Assembly: GCF_008086045.1 (NCBI RefSeq)
Contig: NZ_VSEY01000059.1
Span: 1 to 63,955, forward strand
Source: Nonomuraea sp. PA05
Lineage (GTDB): Bacteria; Actinomycetota; Actinomycetes; Streptosporangiales; Streptosporangiaceae
Length of the DNA stretch: 63,955 bases
Reading direction: 5' to 3'
A model generated the notes under the pieces. That model had not been told where the DNA came from and made no database searches. It saw nothing but the letters and a program-made list of their open reading frames with translations. This document shows, in pieces, positions 25,719-34,548 of the stretch; within the stretch, counting starts at the first letter, position 1, and each line of letters opens with the position of its first letter. A program made the position numbers and the translations under genes.

Positions 25719-26528
25719 TCAGTGCCCCTCGTACGCGGCCGGCCGCTTCTCGCGGAAGGCCCGGGTGCCCTCCTTGGCGTCCTCCGACCCGATGACCGGC
25801 CACCCCAGCTCGTCCGACACCTTCAACGCCTCGGCTTCCGGCATCCCCAGCGTGTCCCGATACGTCCGCAAGATGGCCTGCACAGCCAGCGGCCCCGAGG
25901 AGGCCACGTCCTCGGCCAGCTCGCGCGCCACCGCCAGCGCCTGCCCGTCCGGCACCACCCGGTTGACCAGCCCCATCGACAGGGCCTCGGCGGCGGTGAT
26001 CGGGCGGCCGGTGAGCAGGAGGTCCATGGCGTGGCAGTACGGGATCTGCCGGGGCAGCCGGACGGCGCTGCCGCCCATCGGGAACAGCGCCCGCTTGGCC
26101 TCGAACAGCCCGAGGGTGGCCGACTCGGCCACCACCCGCAGGTCCGTGCCCACCAGCAGCTCGGTGCCGCCGGCCACCGCGTAGCCCTCCACCGCGCAGA
26201 TGATCGGCTTGGTCGGCAGGTCCTCGCGCAGCAGGCCCTTCCAGTGGAAGTTGGGGATCCGGGCCGCGCGGGCCTGTACGTCGGGGTCGGTGGACGGCTG
26301 ACCCATGGCTTTGAGGTCGGCGCCGGCGCAGAAGGTGCCCTCGGCGCCCGTCAGGATGGCGACCCGCACGCCCGGCTCGCCCGACGCGTACGCCCACGCC
26401 GAGGCCAGGCCGATCAGCATGTCGGAGGAGAGCGCGTTGCGGGCCTCCGGCCGGTTCATGGTGACGATCAGGACGTGGCCGTCGCGTTCGATCCGGCAGT
26501 GGGGGGTGCTGATCGGCAGGACTTCCAC
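25719..26528 (-). CDS. Enoyl-CoA hydratase/isomerase (crotonase family, EchA19-like)
   Basis: 269 residues, GTG start at 26528. Crotonase motifs: MNRPEARNALSSDM, the oxyanion-hole GAEGTFCAGADLKAMG, and AVEGYAVAGGTELLVGTDLRV with the second Glu-containing region. It should hydrate a trans-enoyl-CoA. It is divergent from the acyl-CoA synthetase at 26642, and the shared 113-bp promoter holds KstR2-like and KstR-like sites. In mycobacteria echA19 neighbours fadD19 and the ltp3/ltp4 genes, the same set found here. Confidence 0.88.
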   Translation of the reverse strand: MEVLPISTPHCRIERDGHVLIVTMNRPEARNALSSDMLIGLASAWAYASGEPGVRVAILTGAEGTFCAGADLKAMGQPSTDPDVQARAARIPNFHWKGLLREDLPTKPIICAVEGYAVAGGTELLVGTDLRVVAESATLGLFEAKRALFPMGGSAVRLPRQIPYCHAMDLLLTGRPITAAEALSMGLVNRVVPDGQALAVARELAEDVASSGPLAVQAILRTYRDTLGMPEAEALKVSDELGWPVIGSEDAKEGTRAFREKRPAAYEGH

Positions 26529-26549
26529 GGACGCCTCCAGAGTGACTAG

Positions 26550-26563
26550 ATCAAGCGCTTGCT
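26550..26563. promoter_or_regulatory. KstR2-type box (exact consensus)
   Basis: ATCAAGCGCTTGCT fits AnCAAGnnCTTGnT at every fixed base and includes the 10-bp palindrome CAAGCGCTTG. It lies 22 bp upstream of the enoyl-CoA hydratase start in the divergent promoter. Confidence 0.6.
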
Positions 26564-26596
26564 ACGAAGTATGGGCCGGGATACGCTCCCAAAAAA

Positions 26597-26610
26597 GAGA
26601 ACAGGTTCCT
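26597..26610 (+). promoter_or_regulatory. KstR-like box core
   Basis: GAGAACAGGTTCCT keeps the AACnnGTT core of the KstR consensus but not the outer T and A. It lies about 30 bp before the synthetase start codon. Confidence 0.4.
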
Positions 26611-26641
26611 ATTTTTCTCGCTCCCGCGCTGAGGAGATCAG

Positions 26642-28189
26642 ATGGGCACGCTCGGCTTCTGGAGGCTCGCGCAGGCGGATCCCGAGTGGATCGCGGCCGT
26701 GGACCCCGATGGCACCCGGCACCGCGCGGGCGACCTGCTGGCCCGCTCGAACCGGCTCGTGCACGGGCTGCGCGAGCTCGGCCTCCAGCCCGGAGACGGT
26801 GTCTGCGGGCTGGTGCCGAACGGTGCCGACGGCCTCGTCCTCTACCTGGCCGCCTTGCAGGCCGGCTGGTACTACACGCCGATCAACTGGCACCTGACCG
26901 GGCCCGAGATCGCCTACATCGTTTCTGACAGCGAGGCCAAGGCGTTCTTCGTGCACCCCCGCTTCCTCCAGGAGGGCTCCCGTGCGGCCGAGGCCGTCGA
27001 GCCCGAGCGCCGCTTCCTGCTCGGAGGCGAGGCCGAGGGGTTCCGCCGGGCGAGCGAGCTGACCGACGGGCAGCCGGACACCGCGCCCGCCGATCGCACC
27101 GCCGGCGCGACCATGCACTACACCTCGGGCACCACCGGCAAGCCCAAGGGCGTCAGGCGACCGCTCAGCGGCCTGGATCCGGACGACGCCGCCGAACTCA
27201 TGACGTTCCTGCTCGGGTTGTTCGGCATCACCCCGGGCCGCCCGAACGCCCACCTGGTCACCTCGCCCAGCTACCACACGGCCGTGACCCAGTTCGGCGG
27301 CACGGCCCTGCACATGGGGCACACCCTCGTCTACATGGACAAGTGGGACGCGGAGGGGATGCTCGCGCTCTGCGAGCGCCACGGCGTCACGAACTCGCAC
27401 ATGGTGCCGACCCACTTCAAGCGCCTGCTCGCGCTCCCCGAACAGGTCCGGAAAAAGTACGACCTGTCGTCGCTGCGGTGGATGATCCACGCGGCCGCCC
27501 CCTGTCCCGTCCCCGTCAAATGGGCGATGCTCGACTGGTGGGGCGACTGCGTGTACGAGTACTACGCGGCCACCGAGGGCGGCGGCACCCTGGCCACCCC
27601 CGAGGACTGGAAGGCCCATCCCGGCACCGTCGGCAAGGCCTGGCCGATCAGCGAGCTGCTCATCACCGACGAGCAGGGCGAGCCCGTGCCGACCGGCACC
27701 CCCGGCACCATCTACATGAAGATGATGGGCGTCCAGTTCGAGTACAAGGGCGACCCCGCCAAGACCGCCGCGAACCGCCTCAAGGACCACTTCACCGTCG
27801 GCGACATCGGATACCTGGACGAGGACGGCTTCCTCTACCTCTGCGACCGCAAGGCCGACATGATCATCTCGGGCGGGACGAACATCTACCCCGCCGAGAT
27901 CGAGAACGAGCTCATGATCCACCCGAAGGTCGCCGACGTGGCCGTGTTCGGCATCCCGGACGAGGAGTGGGGCGAGCAGATCAAGGCCGTGGTCGAGCCC
28001 GCGCCCGGCGCCCAGCCGGGGCCCGAACTGGCCGCCGAGCTGCTGGCCTCGCTGGACGGCCGGCTGTCCAGGATGAAGTGGCCCAAGAGCATCGACTTCA
28101 TCGCCGAGATGCCCCGCGAGCCGAACGGAAAACTGCTCAAACGCAAACTTCGCGCCCCGTACTGGGAGGGACACGACCGTGCCATCTGA
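26642..28189 (+). CDS. AMP-forming acyl-CoA synthetase (FadD-like)
   Basis: 515 residues, ATG 26642 after GAGGAG. YTSGTTGKPKG at residues 160-170, YYAATEGGG, and MIISGGTNIYPAEIENEL, with C-terminal Lys in PNGKLLKRK. A paralogue of the gene at 6521-7951. First gene of an operon whose members overlap by 4-11 bp, so it is co-translated with the DUF35 and Ltp-type genes. It probably supplies the CoA thioester that the later enzymes shorten. The exact substrate cannot be read from sequence. Confidence 0.9.
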   Translation: MGTLGFWRLAQADPEWIAAVDPDGTRHRAGDLLARSNRLVHGLRELGLQPGDGVCGLVPNGADGLVLYLAALQAGWYYTPINWHLTGPEIAYIVSDSEAKAFFVHPRFLQEGSRAAEAVEPERRFLLGGEAEGFRRASELTDGQPDTAPADRTAGATMHYTSGTTGKPKGVRRPLSGLDPDDAAELMTFLLGLFGITPGRPNAHLVTSPSYHTAVTQFGGTALHMGHTLVYMDKWDAEGMLALCERHGVTNSHMVPTHFKRLLALPEQVRKKYDLSSLRWMIHAAAPCPVPVKWAMLDWWGDCVYEYYAATEGGGTLATPEDWKAHPGTVGKAWPISELLITDEQGEPVPTGTPGTIYMKMMGVQFEYKGDPAKTAANRLKDHFTVGDIGYLDEDGFLYLCDRKADMIISGGTNIYPAEIENELMIHPKVADVAVFGIPDEEWGEQIKAVVEPAPGAQPGPELAAELLASLDGRLSRMKWPKSIDFIAEMPREPNGKLLKRKLRAPYWEGHDRAI

Positions 28190-29078
28190 TCCGCTGGTCG
28201 CTCAGCACGTCCTGGAGTTCCCCGGCGGCTACACGCGTACGACCGGGCCGGTCATCGGCCGGTTCCTCAGCGAGTTGCGCGCCCGCCGCATCGTCGGGGT
28301 GCGGACGGCGGAGGGGCGGGTGCTCGTCCCCCCTCTGGAGTACGACCCCGCGACCGGCGAGCCGGTGACCGGCGAGTACGTCGAGGTCGGCCCCGCCGGC
28401 ACGGTCACCACCTCGGCCTGGGTGGACGAGCCGCTCGACGGCCACCCCCTGGACCGCCCCTTCGCCTGGGCGCTGATCCGGCTCGACGGCGCCGGCACCG
28501 ACCTCCTGCACGCCGTCGAGGCGGAGAACCCCAAGGCCCTCGCGCCCGGCACCCGGGTCTGGCCGGTCTGGCGCGACAGCCCCACCGGCCACATCACCGA
28601 CATCTCGCACTTCGCCCCCGAGGTCACGAGGATCGTGTCCGGCGTGCGCGCCGAATACCGCCTCCAGGCAGGCGGCGCGCTGCGCGTCTTCCTGGAGGGC
28701 GTCGAGCGCGGCGTCCTGCTCGGCAGCCGCTGCGAGCAGTGCGAGAAGGTGTACGTCCCGCTCCGGCTGGCCTGCCCCGAATGCGGAAACAACCTCCCCG
28801 ACACGCTCGAACTCCCCGACACCGGCACGATCACCACGTTCGCCATCAACAACCTGCCCGACCCCCGGGCCCCCGAGGTGCCCTTCGTGTCGGCGTACAT
28901 CCTGCTCGACGGGGCGGACATCCCCATGATCGCCCTCATCGGGGACGTACCCGCTCACGAGGTGCGCCAGGGCATGCGGGTCAGGGCGGTCTGGGTGCCC
29001 GAGAGCGAGCGCACGGCGTCCATGGCGAACATCCGCTGGTTCGCCCCCACCGGCGAGCCTGATGTGGAGCTGGCATGA
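28179..29078 (+). CDS. Tandem DUF35 OB-fold/zinc-ribbon protein (Rv3521-like)
   Basis: 299 residues, overlapping the synthetase by 11 bp. Two OB-fold halves: the first (about 25-95; VRTAEGRVLVPP) lacks zinc ligands, and the second (about 170-285) has a zinc ribbon Cys185, Cys188, Cys199, Cys202. DUF35 proteins form complexes with thiolase-fold Ltp proteins or MaoC hydratases. In mycobacterial sterol degradation ChsH2 binds Ltp2 and Rv3521 lies next to ltp4-ltp3. The next two genes here are Ltp-type, overlapping by 4 bp, so a complex with one of them is likely. Confidence 0.85.
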   Translation: MPSDPLVAQHVLEFPGGYTRTTGPVIGRFLSELRARRIVGVRTAEGRVLVPPLEYDPATGEPVTGEYVEVGPAGTVTTSAWVDEPLDGHPLDRPFAWALIRLDGAGTDLLHAVEAENPKALAPGTRVWPVWRDSPTGHITDISHFAPEVTRIVSGVRAEYRLQAGGALRVFLEGVERGVLLGSRCEQCEKVYVPLRLACPECGNNLPDTLELPDTGTITTFAINNLPDPRAPEVPFVSAYILLDGADIPMIALIGDVPAHEVRQGMRVRAVWVPESERTASMANIRWFAPTGEPDVELA

Positions 29079-30094
29079 GAGACGTGGCCATCGTCGCGTT
29101 CGCGCAGACGCGGCACACCGACACCGACACGGGGCTGAGCGAGCACGAGCTGATCCACCCCGTGATCAGCGAGGTCAAGGAGCGCACCGGGCTCAAGCGC
29201 TTCGGCTTCACCTGCTCGGGAAGCTGCGACTACCTGGCGGGCGCGCCGTTCTCGTTCGTCTCGGCGCTCGACGCGCTGGCCGCCTGGCCGCCGATCTCCG
29301 AGAGCCACGTCGAGATGGACGGCGCCTGGGCCCTGTACGAGGCGTGGGTGCGGCTCCAGCACGGCGACGTCGACTCCGCCCTGGTCTACGGCTTCGGCAA
29401 GTCGTCGCTCGGCGACCTGCGGACGATCATGACGTTGCAGCTCGACCCGTACTACCTGGCCCCGCTCGGCCTCGACCAGCTCTCCTACGCCGCGCTGCAG
29501 GCCGCCGCCGTGGGCGCGGACCGGCAGGAGCTCGACGAGATCGTCCGGCGCAGCCGGGCCGACGGCCGGGGCAACCCGTACGCGTTCGACCTGCCAGAAC
29601 CCGACGGGGACGACTTCGCCGTACAGCCGCTCAAGAAGACGGACGTGCCGCCCATCACGGACGGCGCCGCCGCGATCGTGCTCGCGGCCGGCGACCTGGC
29701 CACCGAGCTGTCCCCGCGCCCCGCCTACATCAGAGGCATCGCGCACCGCACGGAGCCGCACTACCTGGGCCTGCGCGACCTGGCCCGCTCGGCGTCCGCC
29801 GCCGACGCGGCCCGCGCCGCCGGGGTCGGCAAGGGGCCCGTCGAGGTGGCCGAGCTGCACGCCCAGTTCCCGCACGAGGAGGTCATCCTGCGCGAGGCGC
29901 TCGAACTGGGCGGCGACACCGTGATCAACCCGTCGGGCGGCCCGCTCGCCGCCAACCCCGTCATGGCCACCGGCCTCATCCGCATCGGCGAGGCCGCCCG
30001 CCGCATCCACGACGGGACGGCGGGCCGCGCGGTCGCGCACGCCGCGAGCGGCCCCTGCCTGCAGCAGAACCTCGTGACCGTCCTGGAGGCATGA
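29075..30094 (+). CDS. Ltp4-like thiolase-fold lipid-transfer protein
   Basis: 339 residues, ATG overlapping the DUF35 stop. SCP-x/thiolase fold: VAIVAFAQTRHT start, HVEMDGAWALYEAWVRLQHGDVDSALVYGFG, TDGAAAIVLA, AELHAQFPHEEVILREAL, NPSGGPLAANPVMATGLIRI. At the position of the thiolase nucleophile Cys the segment reads SHVEMDG, so classical thiolysis is unlikely. In actinobacteria such Ltp proteins act as aldolases on sterol side-chain CoA esters, and ltp3/ltp4 are tied to C24-branched sterols in Rhodococcus. The function here follows that analogy. Confidence 0.85.
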   Translation: MRDVAIVAFAQTRHTDTDTGLSEHELIHPVISEVKERTGLKRFGFTCSGSCDYLAGAPFSFVSALDALAAWPPISESHVEMDGAWALYEAWVRLQHGDVDSALVYGFGKSSLGDLRTIMTLQLDPYYLAPLGLDQLSYAALQAAAVGADRQELDEIVRRSRADGRGNPYAFDLPEPDGDDFAVQPLKKTDVPPITDGAAAIVLAAGDLATELSPRPAYIRGIAHRTEPHYLGLRDLARSASAADAARAAGVGKGPVEVAELHAQFPHEEVILREALELGGDTVINPSGGPLAANPVMATGLIRIGEAARRIHDGTAGRAVAHAASGPCLQQNLVTVLEA

Positions 30095-31245
30095 CCATGG
30101 GTAACCGGTGTGCGGTCATCGGCGTCGGCCAGACGCACTACACGACCAAGCGCAGGGACGTCTCGATCGCCGGCCTCGTACGCGAGGCGGCGCTGCGCGC
30201 GCTGGAGGACGCCGGGCTGACGTTCAAGGACATCGACGCCGTGGTCATCGGCAAGGCGCCCGACCTGTTCGAGGGCGTGATGATGCCGGAGGCGTACCTC
30301 GCGGACGCGCTCGGCGCGGCCGGCAAGCCGATGATGCGCGTGCACACGGCGGGCAGCGTCGGCGGCTCCACGGCCCTGGTCGGCGCCTCGCTCATCCAGG
30401 GCGGCGTGCACGAGCGGGTGCTGGTGGTCGCCTTCGAGAAGCAGTCGGAGTCCAACGCCACCTGGGCGCTGTCCACCCACCTGCCGTTCAGCGCGTCGCT
30501 GGTGGTGGGCGCGGGCGGCTACTTCGCGCCGCACATCCGCGAGTACATGCGCAGGTCCGGCGCCCCCGGCCACATCGGCACGCTGGTGGCCGTCAAGGAC
30601 CGGCTGAACGCGCTGAAGAACCCGTACGCGCACCTCAAGATCCCCGGCATCGACCAGAAGATGGTCGAGGCCACGCCCATGCTCTGGGAGCCCATCCGCT
30701 ACCTGGAGACCTGCCCGTCCAGCGACGGCGCCTGCGCGATCGTGCTGTCGTCGGAGTCGGCCGCCACCGGCACCCCCGCCTGGGTGCACGGCACCGCCAT
30801 GCGCTCCGAGCCGATCTTCCGCGCCGGCCGCGACACGGTCAGCCCCCAGGCGGGCAAGGACTGCGCCGCCGACGTCTACCGGCAGGCCGGCATCGCCGAC
30901 CCGCGACGGCAGATCGACGTGGCCGAGGTGTACGTGCCGTTCTCCTGGTACGAGCCCATGTGGCTGGAGAACCTGGGGTTCGCGGCCGAAGGTGAGGGCT
31001 GGAAGCTCACCGAGTCGGGCGCCACCGCGCTCGACGGTGACACCCCGTGGAACGCCTCAGGCGGGGTGCTGTCGAGCAACCCGATCGGGGCGTCGGGGCT
31101 GATCAGGTTCGCCGAGGCCGCGCTGCAGGTGCGCGGCATGGCGGGCGAGCACCAGGTGGACGGCGCCCGTACGGCGCTCGGCCACGCGTACGGCGGGGGA
31201 GCCCAGTTCTTCGCGATGTGGATCGTCGGACGGGAGAGACCCTGA
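30091..31245 (+). CDS. Ltp3-like thiolase-fold lipid-transfer protein
   Basis: 384 residues, ATG 30091 overlapping the previous stop (ATGA). Motifs: VIGVGQTHYT, EAALRALEDAGL, VHTAGSVGGSTALVGASLIQGG, ALVGAS, NPIGASGLIRFAEAALQVRG and the C-terminal GHAYGGGAQFFAM. The usual Cys nucleophile is replaced within HTAGSVGG, as in its neighbour. Probably pairs with the preceding protein and the DUF35 protein. The next gene begins on the last base of its stop codon. Confidence 0.87.
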   Translation: MTMGNRCAVIGVGQTHYTTKRRDVSIAGLVREAALRALEDAGLTFKDIDAVVIGKAPDLFEGVMMPEAYLADALGAAGKPMMRVHTAGSVGGSTALVGASLIQGGVHERVLVVAFEKQSESNATWALSTHLPFSASLVVGAGGYFAPHIREYMRRSGAPGHIGTLVAVKDRLNALKNPYAHLKIPGIDQKMVEATPMLWEPIRYLETCPSSDGACAIVLSSESAATGTPAWVHGTAMRSEPIFRAGRDTVSPQAGKDCAADVYRQAGIADPRRQIDVAEVYVPFSWYEPMWLENLGFAAEGEGWKLTESGATALDGDTPWNASGGVLSSNPIGASGLIRFAEAALQVRGMAGEHQVDGARTALGHAYGGGAQFFAMWIVGRERP

Positions 31246-32831
31246 TGGAGTTCAACCACGCTGACCTGTTCGAAGGCCTCGCGGACACGATCGGGGAACG
31301 CACGGCCGTCGTCTGCGGCCAGGAGCGCCGCACCTACGCCGAGCTGGAAGCCGAGGCGAACCGGCTCGCCCACTACCTGCTGGACCTCGGCATCCAGCCC
31401 GGCCAGCACGTCGGCCTGCACCTCTACAACAGCATCGAGTACGTCGCCGGCATGCTCGCCGTGCTCAAGATCAGGGCCGTGCCGATCAACGTCAACTACC
31501 GCTACGTCGAGGCCGAGCTGCTCTACCTCTACCGCGACTCCGACATCAGGGCGCTGATCTACGACGTCGAGTTCGAGCCGAGGGTGAGTGCGGTGCTGGA
31601 GCAGGCGCCGCTGCTCAAGCACCTCATCGTCGCGGGCGGGCCGCCGTCGATCGCGTCGGCGGTGCCGTACGCGACGGCGATCGAGCGCGGCAAGCCGGAA
31701 CGGGGCTTCGCGCCGCGCTCCGGCCAGGACGTCTACATCATCTACACCGGCGGCACCACCGGCATGCCCAAGGGCGCCATGTGGCACGTCGAGGACCTGT
31801 TCATGGGCTTCGGCGGCGGCAACCCGTACGGCGAGCCGCGCGCCACCCCGCAGGAGGTCATCGACGAGGCCGTCAAGGCCAACCCCACCGTGATGCTGGC
31901 CGCCTCGCCGCTCATGCACGGCGCCGCCCAGATGGCCATGTTCCTCACCTGGTGGATGGGCTCGACCATCGTGTTCGTGCGCAAGTTCGACGCTGACGCG
32001 GTGTGGCGGGCGGCGGAGGCCGAACGCGCGCTCACGATCAGCATCACCGGCGACGCCATGGCCAGGCCGCTGGCCGAAGCCCTGGAGCGCGGCTCGTACG
32101 ACGTCTCCTCGCTGTTCGTGATCAGCTCCACCGGGGCCATCCTGAGCGGCGCCGTCCGCGACCGCCTCCAGGAGCTGCTGCCGAACATCATGATCCTCGA
32201 CAGCTTCGGCTCCACCGAGTCCGGCTACACCGCCTCCGGCGTGGCCGGCTCCTCACCCGAGAAGGGCCTGCGCTACCAGCCGAACTCCGTCGTCAAGCTG
32301 GCCGTGCTCGACGAGAAGGGCCGGCCCGTCGAGCCGGGCTCCGGCCAGCTCGGCACCGTCGCCAGGTCGGGGCGGGTGGCGTTCGGCTACTACAACGACC
32401 CCGCCAAGACCAGCCGCACCTTCGTCACCGACGAGGACGGCAACCGCTGGCTGCTCACCGGCGACCTGGCCACCGTCGGCACCGACGGCACCGTGAACAT
32501 CTTCGGCCGTGGCTCCCAGTGCATCAACACCGGCGGGGAGAAGGTCTTCCCCGAGGAGATCGAGGCGGTGCTCAAGGGGCATCCGGCGGTGTTCGACGCG
32601 GTGGTGACCGGGGTGCCCGACGAGCGGTGGGGCAACAAGGTCGCGGCCGTCGTCGAGCCCCGCCCCGGGGTCGAGGTCACCGCCGCCGACCTGGACGCGC
32701 ACTGCAGGCAGCTCCTGTCCGGGTACAAGGTGCCGCGCACGTACGCGTTCGTCACCGAGATGGTGCGCTCACCGGCCGGAAAGGCCGACTACCGGTGGGC
32801 CCGCGAGACGGCGGCCCGAGCGGACGCCTGA
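31245..32831 (+). CDS. FadD19-like sterol-type acyl-CoA synthetase
   Basis: 528 residues from ATG 31245, sharing one base with the previous stop. The signature reads YTGGTTGMPKG (residues 167-177), a variant characteristic of FadD17/FadD19-type ligases, followed by MWHVEDLF; also FGSTESGYT and CINTGGEKVFPEEIE, PAGKADYRW. FadD19 activates the C24/C26 carboxyl of sterol side chains, and in Rhodococcus is needed for C24-branched sterols. Together with the Ltp and Ech genes this supports a phytosterol or similar isoprenoid side-chain pathway. Confidence 0.87.
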   Translation: MEFNHADLFEGLADTIGERTAVVCGQERRTYAELEAEANRLAHYLLDLGIQPGQHVGLHLYNSIEYVAGMLAVLKIRAVPINVNYRYVEAELLYLYRDSDIRALIYDVEFEPRVSAVLEQAPLLKHLIVAGGPPSIASAVPYATAIERGKPERGFAPRSGQDVYIIYTGGTTGMPKGAMWHVEDLFMGFGGGNPYGEPRATPQEVIDEAVKANPTVMLAASPLMHGAAQMAMFLTWWMGSTIVFVRKFDADAVWRAAEAERALTISITGDAMARPLAEALERGSYDVSSLFVISSTGAILSGAVRDRLQELLPNIMILDSFGSTESGYTASGVAGSSPEKGLRYQPNSVVKLAVLDEKGRPVEPGSGQLGTVARSGRVAFGYYNDPAKTSRTFVTDEDGNRWLLTGDLATVGTDGTVNIFGRGSQCINTGGEKVFPEEIEAVLKGHPAVFDAVVTGVPDERWGNKVAAVVEPRPGVEVTAADLDAHCRQLLSGYKVPRTYAFVTEMVRSPAGKADYRWARETAARADA

Positions 32832-32861
32832 CCTCGCCGCCTCCGGGGTAGGGGCGGCCGG

Positions 32862-33722
32862 ATGTTCGACGATTTCCAGAGCGACATGATCAGCGTGGGC
32901 GAGACGGAGCTGTTCGTCCGGTACGGCGGCTCCGGCAGCCCACTGCTGCTCCTGCACGGCCACCCCCGCACCCACGCGACCTGGCACCGCGTCGTCCCCC
33001 TCCTCGCCCCGCACCACACGGTGATCTGTCCAGACCTGCGCGGGTACGGGCGCTCCGGCAAGCCGCGCACCACCCCCGGCCACGAGCCCTACTCCAAGCG
33101 CGCCATGGCCGGCGACATGGTGGCCCTCATGCGGACGCTCGGGCACGAACGCTTCGCCGTGGCGGGGCACGACCGCGGCTCGTACGTCGCCCACCGCCTC
33201 GCCGCCGACCACCCCGACGCCGTCACCCGCCTGGCGGTGATGGACGGCATCCCCATCGGCGAGGCGCTCGCCCGTGCCGCCGCCCGCTTCGCCGCCGCCT
33301 GGTGGCACTGGTTCTTCCTCGGGCAGACCGCCAAGCCCGCCGAGCGGGTGATCAACGCCGACCCGGACGGCTGGTACCGGGGGACGGCCGAGGAGATGGG
33401 GGAGGAGGCGTACGAGGACTACCGGCGGGCCATCCACGACCCGGCCACCGTTCACGCCATGTGCGAGGACTACCGGGCGGGGCTGACCGTGGACCGGGCC
33501 GCCGACGACGCCGACCGGCGGGCGGGGCGCCGGCTCGGCTGTCCCGTGTTGTTCCTCTGGTCGGCCAAGGACGACATGGAGGAGCTCTACGGGGACCCGC
33601 TGGAGATCTGGCGGGAGTGGGCCGATGAGGTGACCGGACAGGTGATCGACAGCGGGCACCACATGGCCGAGGAGGCGCCGGAGGAGGTGGCGGCGGCCCT
33701 GCTGGCCTTCCTCCGCCCTTAG
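32862..33722 (+). CDS. Alpha/beta hydrolase, haloacetate dehalogenase/epoxide hydrolase type
   Basis: 286 residues. LLLLHGHPRTHATW gives the oxyanion-hole HG, GHDRGSYVAHR carries an Asp nucleophile (not Ser), and SGHHMAEEAP holds the catalytic His. An Asp nucleophile points to dehalogenase or epoxide hydrolase chemistry, not an esterase. It follows the sterol-type operon by 30 bp on the same strand and may be co-transcribed. It converges on the SDR gene with a 10-bp gap. Confidence 0.88.
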   Translation: MFDDFQSDMISVGETELFVRYGGSGSPLLLLHGHPRTHATWHRVVPLLAPHHTVICPDLRGYGRSGKPRTTPGHEPYSKRAMAGDMVALMRTLGHERFAVAGHDRGSYVAHRLAADHPDAVTRLAVMDGIPIGEALARAAARFAAAWWHWFFLGQTAKPAERVINADPDGWYRGTAEEMGEEAYEDYRRAIHDPATVHAMCEDYRAGLTVDRAADDADRRAGRRLGCPVLFLWSAKDDMEELYGDPLEIWREWADEVTGQVIDSGHHMAEEAPEEVAAALLAFLRP

Positions 33723-33732
33723 CGCCTTCTCG

Positions 33733-34476
33733 TTAGAGCTGCATCTCGCCCCCGTCGACGACCAGGTCGGCGCCCAGGAAGAAGCTGCCCTGGTCGGAGG
33801 CGAGGAAGGCCACCACGCTGGCGACCTCCTCCGGGCGTCCGATCCGGCCGAGCGGGACCGCCGCGGCGAAGTCCGACTTGGTGGCGGGCGCGTTGCCCCC
33901 CGCGACCACGCCGTCGAGCCCGGGAGTGTCGATGGTGCCCGGGGAGATCGCGTTGACCCGGATGCCGCGGCCCTTGAGCTCGTTGGCCCAGGTGCGGGCG
34001 AAGGACCGGACCGCCGCCTTGGAGGCCGCGTACGCGCCGAACGCCGCGACACCGTCACCGGCCCGCACCGAGCTGTTCAGGATCACCGACGCGCCGTCGT
34101 TGAGCAGCGGCAACGCCTTCTGCACCGTGAACAGGGTGCCCCGGACGTTGACGCCGAAGGTCTCGTCGAAGTGCTCAGGGGTGGTCTGCTCCAGCGTCGC
34201 GAACGACGCGGCGGCGGCGTTGGCGAACAGCACGTCCAGGCCCCGGCCCCGGGCCCGGACCGCGGCGTAGAGCCGGTCCAGGTCGGCCGGGTCCGCGATG
34301 TCGCCCCGCACGGCCGTCGCCGAGCCGATGCGCTCCACCGCCGCGTCCAGGACCTCCTTGCGGCGGCCGGTGATGAAGACGTGCGCGCCTTCGGCCGCCA
34401 GCCGGACGGCGGTCGCGAGACCGATCCCCGTTCCGCCGCCGGTGACGACGGCGGTCTTACCTTCGAACTGTCCCAT
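33733..34476 (-). CDS. Short-chain dehydrogenase/reductase
   Basis: 247 residues from ATG 34476, with GAGGTGAG upstream. Classical SDR: VVTGGGTGIGLATA cofactor loop with an Arg-rich stretch (TGRRKE) favouring NADP(H), NAAAA, Ser in ILNSSVRAG, and YAASKAA with catalytic Tyr/Lys. The C-terminus DLVVDGGEMQL is typical. It is divergent from the TetR gene with twin TetR-type operators between, the usual pattern of a small redox gene repressed by its neighbour. Confidence 0.92.
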   Translation of the reverse strand: MGQFEGKTAVVTGGGTGIGLATAVRLAAEGAHVFITGRRKEVLDAAVERIGSATAVRGDIADPADLDRLYAAVRARGRGLDVLFANAAAASFATLEQTTPEHFDETFGVNVRGTLFTVQKALPLLNDGASVILNSSVRAGDGVAAFGAYAASKAAVRSFARTWANELKGRGIRVNAISPGTIDTPGLDGVVAGGNAPATKSDFAAAVPLGRIGRPEEVASVVAFLASDQGSFFLGADLVVDGGEMQL

Positions 34477-34499
34477 ACTTCTCACCTCGTCATATTCCT

Positions 34500-34537
34500 G
34501 TACCGATCGGTACCGTAGCACTTCAGGACCGATCGGT
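34500..34537. promoter_or_regulatory. Twin TetR operators
   Basis: GTACCGATCGGTAC at 34500-34513 is a perfect 14-bp palindrome. ACCGATCGGT recurs at 34528-34537. They sit 26 bp apart (centre to centre) between the SDR and TetR genes. Confidence 0.75.
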
Positions 34538-34548
34538 ACAAAAGCGGT

